A stretch of 64,000 nt of DNA from Tanypteryx hageni. Its lineage: Eukaryota > Arthropoda > Insecta > Odonata > Petaluridae. The position numbers and the translations under genes are program-made. Each line of letters begins with the position of its first letter. Position 1 is the first letter of the stretch. Location of the stretch: NCBI GenBank assembly GCA_028673005.1, contig CM054116.1, positions 100,976,207 through 101,040,206 of the forward strand, in the 5' to 3' direction. The notes beneath the pieces are model-generated. The model was not told where the DNA came from and ran no database searches. It saw only the letters and a list, made by a program, of their open reading frames with translations. Positions 25,511-64,000 of the stretch are shown here, in pieces.

Positions 25511-27558
25511 TAGTAAAGACACATTTTTAAGTGTTTTATTTTTTCATACAATTTGATATACAATAGGACTATTTTACATTATTACATAATGCAGTTCATG
25601 TTTATTAATTTGTGATGTACAGCTATTTGACTCTAGTAAAAAAATAAGTCAGTGAAGATTTTCATTTTCTCGCACAAAAATGGATGCATTGTTAGCAACA
25701 GACATTTTAACAACTGCCCATTCATTGTTGACTGATTTAATATTGGCCTATTTTCTCTTCACCACATAGCAAGAGGTTCATTTGTTAATTATGACAAGTA
25801 GGACAAAACTCTTTTTGCTGGCTACTCTATGCCGCTACTCCATCTATCACAAACAAATCAATAAGTTTGTTTGATTTAAATTGTGAAATAAATTTAAAAT
25901 TTGGGGAAGGTATCTTTTTAGAGAAGAAAATAAAAAAATTCAAACAACTCTAACATTTTTTTTACAAAAAAATTCCTGTAAATGTTTTATGATAGCATTC
26001 ATAGTAGAAGAAAAGATCTCTAGAGAAATCCAGTTCTACTTACGACTATTTCTTAAGTACAAAAAAAAGTGAGCCCAGCACTAATGCTGTGCAATAAATT
26101 GGTTAGTTTGCCTGATACACAGTCAAACAAGAAAGAGAGTGATGCAATCATTCAGCACAACTCAACATATGCTAGTGGAGATCCTTCTCACTTTTCATGC
26201 CCAGAGCAAGTTCTCACCTGTCACTTTTCAACAATTTTTCCTTAACTAGGAATTGAAAAATAGGTTAATTATTTTATAAAACATACTACAAAATGTAACC
26301 ATTAGGTGAGATGAAAATATTCAATAGCGTTGAGATGCTATTTAAATTACAAGATTTTAAACATTCATATAAATCATAATGTACTCATAATTTTCATAAA
26401 GGAAGACATAGTATGCATCCATCAGTCACAACAATACACATATCACCTTCGACTTTTGCATGTATTTCAATTCGAAAATGGCAATCTAGAAACATCACCA
26501 ACCATTTAAAACTCCCAACTTAACACTATACTTGTATGGAAACAAAAAAGTAATGCAATTAACCATGGGAAATGATTATTTCTATGAGCTTATACTTTAA
26601 ATCCATGAGAACTGGATTAATTTGACAAAAGAACAAAAAATTGTTAATTTAAATACCACATTCTGCAGGAAAATAGTGGCATAAATACAGGAAGCATAAA
26701 TATTCATCAAACTGTCAAGTGATCAACATTGTATGGGCCTATGTTTTCCTTCTAAAATGTGAATGCTTTCCTTCCAATATCCTGAGAAACACATGGTTAT
26801 TAAAAACCAACACCTAGATGCAAGCAATGGATTGCTTCATAGTTTTGTGCACATAAACTATGCAATCATGGAGTCAAACATTCCAAAAATATTCATTTTC
26901 TATTGACATAGACAGTCATATCAGGTAATTTGTCCACATTCAAGCAAGCAACACTTCAGCAAATCAGGAGAATGCAAAATAAAACAAGATTTAGGCTCTA
27001 AGATGAGAAAAATATTTTGTAAAGCATCTGAAGAGTTCCATTTTCAAGGATTTATCAATTAAAAAAGTAAAAAAGATGTAAATTAATACAGAAAATAAGA
27101 AAAAACTGCACAATGTGATAAATACAGTCATGATAATGTATAACCTAATATGATACATAACACTTAGCATTTGATCACTACTTCTGGATCAATCAAAATA
27201 TTTAGTAATTAAATGCCACAGGTTACAATGGTATTATGTTTATAAGCCTCAAGTATTTCTGAGTGTAACAAGGAACAGTAATTGAAAAATAAGTGTTGAA
27301 ATTACAGATGACATCATGGTATTATTAATAAATTAAATAGAGACAGTTTATCTACCTGAAACAAACATAAGAATAAAATTAAATGCCTATATTATTCAAA
27401 CTGTCTCATAAAAAGGGTACATAGACCTAATTAAGGACTTTATGTTGCGATCTACTTGGAAGGCAAGAGCAAAAACTATTTTTTAAACAAAACATTTACA
27501 AATTCTATAACTGATAACTAATTAGGAAGATGGATAACATCTAATTTATAATGAATCA

Positions 27559-27882
27559 TTCTTTTACTAAACAACAAAAACTACCATGAGTTAAAATTAT
27601 TTCATACATGGTAACATAACATGAAAGTAACAGATCCAAAATTGGTTATACTACTGATGTTTTTATAACTTGTGCAAGTAAATGGGCAAATATGGAATGG
27701 AAGTAAAATTATCATGTTATGTTTCTTTTACTAAACAACAAAAACTACCATGAGTTAAAATTATTTCATATATGGTAACATAACATGAAAGTAACAGATC
27801 CAAAATTGGTTATACTACCGATGTTTTTATAACTTGTGCAAGTAAATGGGCAAATATGGAATGGAAGTAAAATTATCATGTT
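27559..27882. repeat. Tandem 160-bp duplication
   Basis: Copies at 27559-27718 and 27723-27882, period 164, separated by 4 bp. I see only two differences (catacatgg/catatatgg and tactgatg/taccgatg), so the duplication is recent. Confidence 0.95.
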
Positions 27883-28791
27883 TTGATGGAATAAACAATG
27901 AATACAGAAGTAAATAAACTAACATTCTATAAAGAGACTTAACTGAATGCATGAAAGTGAGGTTTCATCAAATATAAATGCAAATTTAATGCCAAAATCT
28001 TAATAGCACTCAAAAAATACTTGATAAATAAATAAAGTAAAAACTCCATTAAAATTAGTAATGGAATTTATAATCACATTTTTCCAAGTAGCACCAAATA
28101 AAAAATGAGAAAAATTTGCAATAATAAGCTGAATAATGCTTAACAGGCAAATTTAAATGCAAAAATTTTACATTTATTAAAATGGAATGTTTTGCGTATG
28201 GAAGAGACAATGTAAGAAAAAGTTGAAAATAAGTACAATATTTACTTCAGAATCTAATTTGGATTCTTGGTAAAATGAATTTAAAAAATAAACCAAATGC
28301 AGGAATTACAGAAGCATCTGAAATTTAAATGAGGATGAGAGACAAAGAGAATTAGTAAGATAAACATCTCCTACCTTAAATTTACAATTTTAATTTATAA
28401 GTCTTGTGTTCATTCATATCACTTTTAATGTTGAAAGTATAACACCACAAAAATCAAATTTTCTTAGTGATGTTATTTACCTATCAAAAATGCATAATTA
28501 AATGAATGCTCATACAGATAATTAATCATTAATCTAAGCAAAATCAATAAGCTAAAATATATTCCATATGACATTTGCATGAACTGTTTCTAGGCATAAA
28601 AATTTAATGCAAGCAAAACTATATTTTCAAAAATAATCAATGAATGAGCAATAAGATGAAGTTAAAAGAAAAAATATACATTAAAACAAAGCAACTAAGT
28701 CAATCTTTTAAGAGAAAATGTCATATTTCCCATGAAAATTCAAGAAACTTCAATGGACATAAAAATCTGTAGCTCTGTATTGAACCTTATA

Positions 28792-28797
28792 TTTATT
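28792..28797 (-). promoter_or_regulatory. Candidate polyadenylation signal
   Basis: AATAAA on the minus strand about 540 bp after the FAM91A1 stop. Other AATAAA hexamers occur further down in this AT-rich tract, so the true 3' end is not fixed by sequence. Confidence 0.3.
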
Positions 28798-29331
28798 TTT
28801 TTGCTATTCCAAGAAATAAAACTGTAAAAAACACAAATTATTTGATGCCTCGGTATTTTTACTTCATGCTGAATAAGCAAATATGACACTAAAAATCAAA
28901 TGAAAAAATTCCAATATCTCTCATTAAAGTCAAAACTGACCAGCGCTGATTTTCAAAGTTTGACACCAAACCTCCCTCCCTTTTTTTAAAAATAGTTTCA
29001 TGAATACTTGACCATCGGATCAGACATTTTGTACAGTTGGATTAAACAAAGTATATCTTTTCCTCATTAGGATTCGAAGGAAGTGAAGTCATCCAGAGGC
29101 AATCGCTCTTAATCTGACAAGTTCAGACATCTTCAAAAAGAAAGACGTGAGCTTAACCTAATACGATCAGATGAGACAGGTTCTCTGTGCTTTGCATATC
29201 AACCAGTACACCCTCTAAAGGGAGTTCATGTACCAAAACAAAATGGCATAACTGCAATCATACAGACAGCCTGCAGACTAGGCAAGTTCCTCTTCTGATC
29301 CATAAGAGCCGTGGGCAGTTTTCTGCTGACT

Positions 29332-60602
<31,271 letters not shown>

Positions 60603-61372
60603 CTAGATAAGACAGAGACAATTAAACAAGTTTTGATGAGAGCTGTATCATGGATTCAAAACCAAATAGCTTTTGAAGTCTATAACTACAAAATGAATAC
60701 AACCCATTAATGAATGAGTGAAATTATTTTTTTTTTCCAAAATCAATTACTGAAATTAACCTCAACATTATTGAAATCATGTGTATTTACATACATAATT
60801 TTAAAAGTACCGTAAATATCGGATGCTGAGAAGGTTATAGGACAAAGCAACCAAGGTGGCCATCTAGGGCCTTGTGTCTCTGGGGGCCTCATGTCTCTAG
60901 GAACATTGAACCCACAGCAGTATGCGCAGTGTGACATATAAAAACATAACATAATCACTGAAACAAATAAAGAGGAAAAGAAATGTTATTAATATTGATC
61001 ATGGAATTACAGATGCCAGTTCTTGCAGGGGATCGCTATGGTAATGCCAGGGGCCCATGAGAAAAATTCCGGAGTTTGACGGATATCAAGGCATTTTCAC
61101 ATTTTAGTCTCATATTCCAATAATTCTATTGTAAGAAACATTTTGGTGGCATTTCTTTTGGTTCAAAAGTTGTTGTGACTTTTTGTCACTTTCCACGTGC
61201 AGCACATTTGGGTAAAATGTGCATTCCAAGATTTTCTGTAATATTGTACTTTGTATCCTGCGAAATGAATACATTGCTGATTGATTACAAATGATTCACT
61301 GAAATACTTTATTATTACAAACAATACCAATTTTTACTGATATTTGTGTACAGTTTATGATACATATTAGTA
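60603..61372. other. Intron upstream of exon 1, unassigned
   Basis: A ggggcctcatgtctct segment near 60890 resembles part of the hAT at 40653. Otherwise nothing recognised. Confidence 0.4.
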
Positions 61373-61755
61373 CAGTAGAACCTCGCCGATCGCGGAGGTT
61401 ACATTCCTGAAAATCCTCGCAATGGACAAATCTGCAATGTGCAAATAAATGGGGTCTGGTACCTCAACTTCGGCAAAAAAATTTTTTAGTTTAAAAAACT
61501 CGAAAAACTTTCACCATTATAAATGTGTTCACGTTCATGTGCAAAAATAAATATATGTAAAAACATATGTGATCATTCATTCCCACAAGGCTGAAGATAC
61601 GCTTTATGTTTAATTAGTCCAAAAAAATTTATTAGGGCCAAGTTATTTCAATACGTCTATGTGGCAACGGGACACTCTGCTCGACTGTCAATCAACATGG
61701 AAAAAATACTTTTCGGATTGGATCAAGAAAACAGAATGGAAAAGATTTTTTTATT

Positions 61756-63483
61756 TTAGTATTTTTTTATGCATAGTGTACATAATGGTTTTAAAATGTT
61801 AGCATTATAGAGCACATACAAATTAAAGCCCATCATCGGGCAGATCATAGCTAGTTGACTGAGAAGATTCAGCTTTCTTGACGTGATTTTAGTTTGTTTG
61901 GCTTTCTTCTGTAGTTCTGTATAAACCTCTCTGTAGGGTTCCACAGCAGCCTGAATGGTTCTTTTAAACTTCAAGCTCCTCTCCATTAAGTGATCCATTT
62001 GGAAGAAATAATCAGCCAGATCTTCTGCCATTTTAAGGCCTATCAGTATGCCACCGGTTGTGAATTCAGGCCGTCCAAGTTCTTCATCTATCTCTTAATC
62101 ACTCGATGTTGCCAGCTGTGCAAGATCTTCCTCAGTCAAAACGGCTGAGTGCGATTCGATCAACCCCTCGATATCGCCTTCTTCGATCTCTTCAAAACCT
62201 TCCTGGCTGACATCTTTGGCTAACTTCACAATTTGTTTAATTTCGTCAGAGATATCAGGAAATCCTTTGAAATCATAAACCACCTCAGGCCACAGTTTTT
62301 TCCAGCATGCATTAAGAGTGGAAGGCCTTATCTCATCCAAAGATTCTTTGATGTTAGCAATAGTGTCAGCAATGTCATACTGTTTTCAACATTCACTGAT
62401 GCTGGAAAACGTTCCTTTCTCAGTGGCATCCAAAATGTGGCTAAATGTACGCTTTGAAAGTTGCAATGATCCCTTGATCGAGTGGCTGCAAAAGTGAGGT
62501 GGTGTTTGGTGGCAGAAAAACCACTTCAATATTTGGAGGCATGAACTTGAATTGGGCTGGGTGTCCTGGAGCATTGTCTAAGATTAGTAGAACTTTGAAG
62601 GCCAAATTCTTTGAACGTAAGTAGTGCTTGACATTATGCACAAAACAGTTGTGGAACCAATCCATGAATAATTGCGCGGTGATGCAAGCCTTTTAATTTG
62701 CTTTCCAGTACACAGGCAAATTATTCTTATTAATTCCTTTTAATGCATGAGGGTTTAAGGCACAGAAAATTAACATGGGCTTGACCATGAAGTCTCCCGA
62801 GGCATTGGAACATAACAGCATCGACAGTCTGCCCTTTTGCACTTTAAATCCTGGTGCTGTTTTTTCGCACTTGGAGATGAATGTGCGGGTTGGTAAGCGC
62901 TTGTAGAACAAGCAAGTTTCATCACAGTTAAAAACTTTTTCTGGCTTATATCCCCACTCTTTTATGAGTATTTGTAGCTGCTCCTTGGCAGTATGGTGGT
63001 CAGCCAATGCAGAATCTCCTTTCTCTATACCCTTGTCCTCTGTGAGATGCTCATAGACATGTAGAGCCTTTTCTCGGATGATAGGTCCGCTAAGAACCAT
63101 ATTCCTGCGAGATTGATCCTCGATCCAAATGTTAAGTTGTTTTCCATGTTTTCTAGAAGAGGATCGCAGTGACTCACAAAGGCTAATTTTGCACTTGAAG
63201 GTGCACTAGAAGCAACATTTGTCCTTATTTTCACTTCATTTTTCTTAATAATGCAAACAGTAGACTCGTTAACACCGTAATGGTGGGCAACCGAAGCATA
63301 ACTTCCGCTGGCCTCTAATCGATCTAATAACTTAACCTTATCAGTTAAAGACATCAATTTTCTTTGCCTCTTTCTAGGTTTACTACCACTCGAAATCCTT
63401 TTAGTAGAATTTTTAAAATTACAGAAAAGGCACAAAAAAAATAAAAATTTAGCAAATGTAAAGTTAACAGCGAGTGTTGCCAA
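61756..63483 (-). pseudogene. TIGD1-like Tigger transposase, frameshifted
   Basis: In order: psq HTH LTDKVKLLDRLEASGSYASV and YGVNESTVCIIKKNE; after a shift, FNCDETCLFYKRLPTRTFIS (first catalytic Asp) with KAPGFK-like PGFKVQKGRLSMLLCSNASG and LPVYWKAN; after another, VLLILDNAPGHPAQFKFMPP (second Asp) and LPPNTTSLLQPLDQGIIATF (third). C-terminal acidic and coiled segments lie at 62340-62095 and 62031-61756. The CENP-B-type second HTH is damaged near 63100. All three catalytic residues are still legible. Confidence 0.9.
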
Positions 63484-63533
63484 TTATGCCTAGACCACTC
63501 TGGATTTCAGACTGAGGTGGTTGTATGCGAGAG

Positions 63534-63622
63534 TAGGGATGCACATATTACTTCAATACTATCTTCTTTTGATACATTGAATGATACAAGTATCAATACT
63601 TTTATAAAAACGTGCAACCCTG
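63534..63622. mobile_element. 89-bp hAT-type MITE nested in the Tigger
   Basis: Ends tagggatgcacatatt and the reverse of cagggttgcacgtttt. Target duplication tgcgagag (63526-63533) and tgcaagag (63623-63630), 7 of 8. Confidence 0.8.
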
Positions 63623-64000
63623 TGCAAGAGAAAAGATTGTGGCCCTACTCCTACGCGTGATTCTACCTCAGCCCGCACAGCTTTCTCTTGCACGCTAACC
63701 ACAAATAGATAAAGCAGTAGCCATGATCCACAAAGCAGGGTCTCAAAAATTGAACCGTAAATAAGTAAAGCAGTGAACAGCAAATCTGCAAACAGCGAGG
63801 TCCTACTGTAATTACCCAGATGTTTTATGCCTAATCACGATTTTTGAAGTGCGGCTTATTTTCAGAAACTTTTTATTTCCTCGAGTGTCTCAAAAAACAA
63901 GGGTGCAGCTTATATGCAGTGGCAGCTTATATGGAAGTAAATACGGCATATATGTAAATAAATTATTAAGAATTTTACAGCCTATTTTTCTCCTTAAAAT

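Larger units (their letters stand above)
25510..29331. other. AT-rich stretch, probable FAM91A1 3' UTR then intergenic
   Basis: No open frame of note on either strand and no transposon ends recognised apart from the tandem duplication at 27559-27882. Position just after the FAM91A1 stop suggests that at least the upper part is 3' UTR. Confidence 0.4.
61373..63808 (-). mobile_element. Tigger transposon, full-length but broken
   Basis: 2436 bp with TA on both sides (61371-61372, 63809-63810). Ends cagtagaacctcgccgatcg and the reverse of cagtaggacctcgctgtttg. It contains all parts of a TIGD1-like transposase in several frames, and a nested hAT MITE at 63534-63622. In a FAM91A1 intron upstream of exon 1. 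Confidence 0.92.

Noticed and set aside
60840..60945. Another copy of the hAT at 40653
   Set aside because: Only a short ggggcctca-type segment matches; no ends or target duplication found.

Overview
This is a eukaryotic nuclear window, AT-rich, with long introns, microsatellites and many decayed transposons. It reads as an arthropod, most likely an insect: it carries piggyBac, Tigger/pogo, hAT, Penelope-like, jockey-like LINE and tRNA-SINE sequence side by side, and its one clear host gene has FAM91 residues with an insect-like linker. The species cannot be named from the sequence alone.

The host gene is a FAM91A1 orthologue on the minus strand. Eleven coding exons between 60602 and 29332 join through ten GT-AG introns with every phase compatible. 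They give 706 codons plus a TAA stop, from the end of the FAM91 N-terminal domain to the C-terminus. The 5' exons lie beyond position 64000. FAM91A1 works at the trans-Golgi network with TBC1D23 and with the WDR11 complex, in capture of endosome-derived vesicles. Sequence below 29332 is probably 3' UTR and then intergenic.

Layout by position. 1-19.7 kb has no recognisable intact gene; it holds a 255-bp hAT MITE (700-954), a broken hAT/zf-TTF gene (8293-9491), a ZBED5/FAM200-like hAT relic (about 12960-13560) and a cathepsin L pseudogene end (13869-14099). 19.8-22.15 kb is a pyrimidine-rich satellite with a monomer of about 146 bp and a 424-bp block duplicated 1144 bp apart. 22.9-25.5 kb is a decayed jockey-like LINE with three hAT MITEs in or next to it. 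25.5-29.3 kb is AT-rich and probably the FAM91A1 3' UTR, with a tandem 160-bp duplication.

The last FAM91A1 intron (29563-38162) is almost wall-to-wall transposon from 30017 to 37860: hAT, pogo with a nested MITE, a Penelope-like composite with GIY-YIG and hammerhead-like motifs, a tRNA-SINE, a Tigger MITE with a nested hAT, and a Tigger with a nested MITE. Other introns hold a hAT transposase C-terminus (40308-40490), a 698-bp hAT (40653-41350), a jerky/Tigger relic (46.8-47.6 kb), a complete-ended piggyBac (52582-54647), a second piggyBac relic whose homology runs to within about 60 nt of an exon (56650-57737), and a tandem repeat family with a hAT MITE inside it. A full-length but broken Tigger (61373-63808) with an 89-bp nested hAT MITE closes the window.

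Most calls rest on target-site duplications, inverted ends and protein motifs read by eye; no database search was run.
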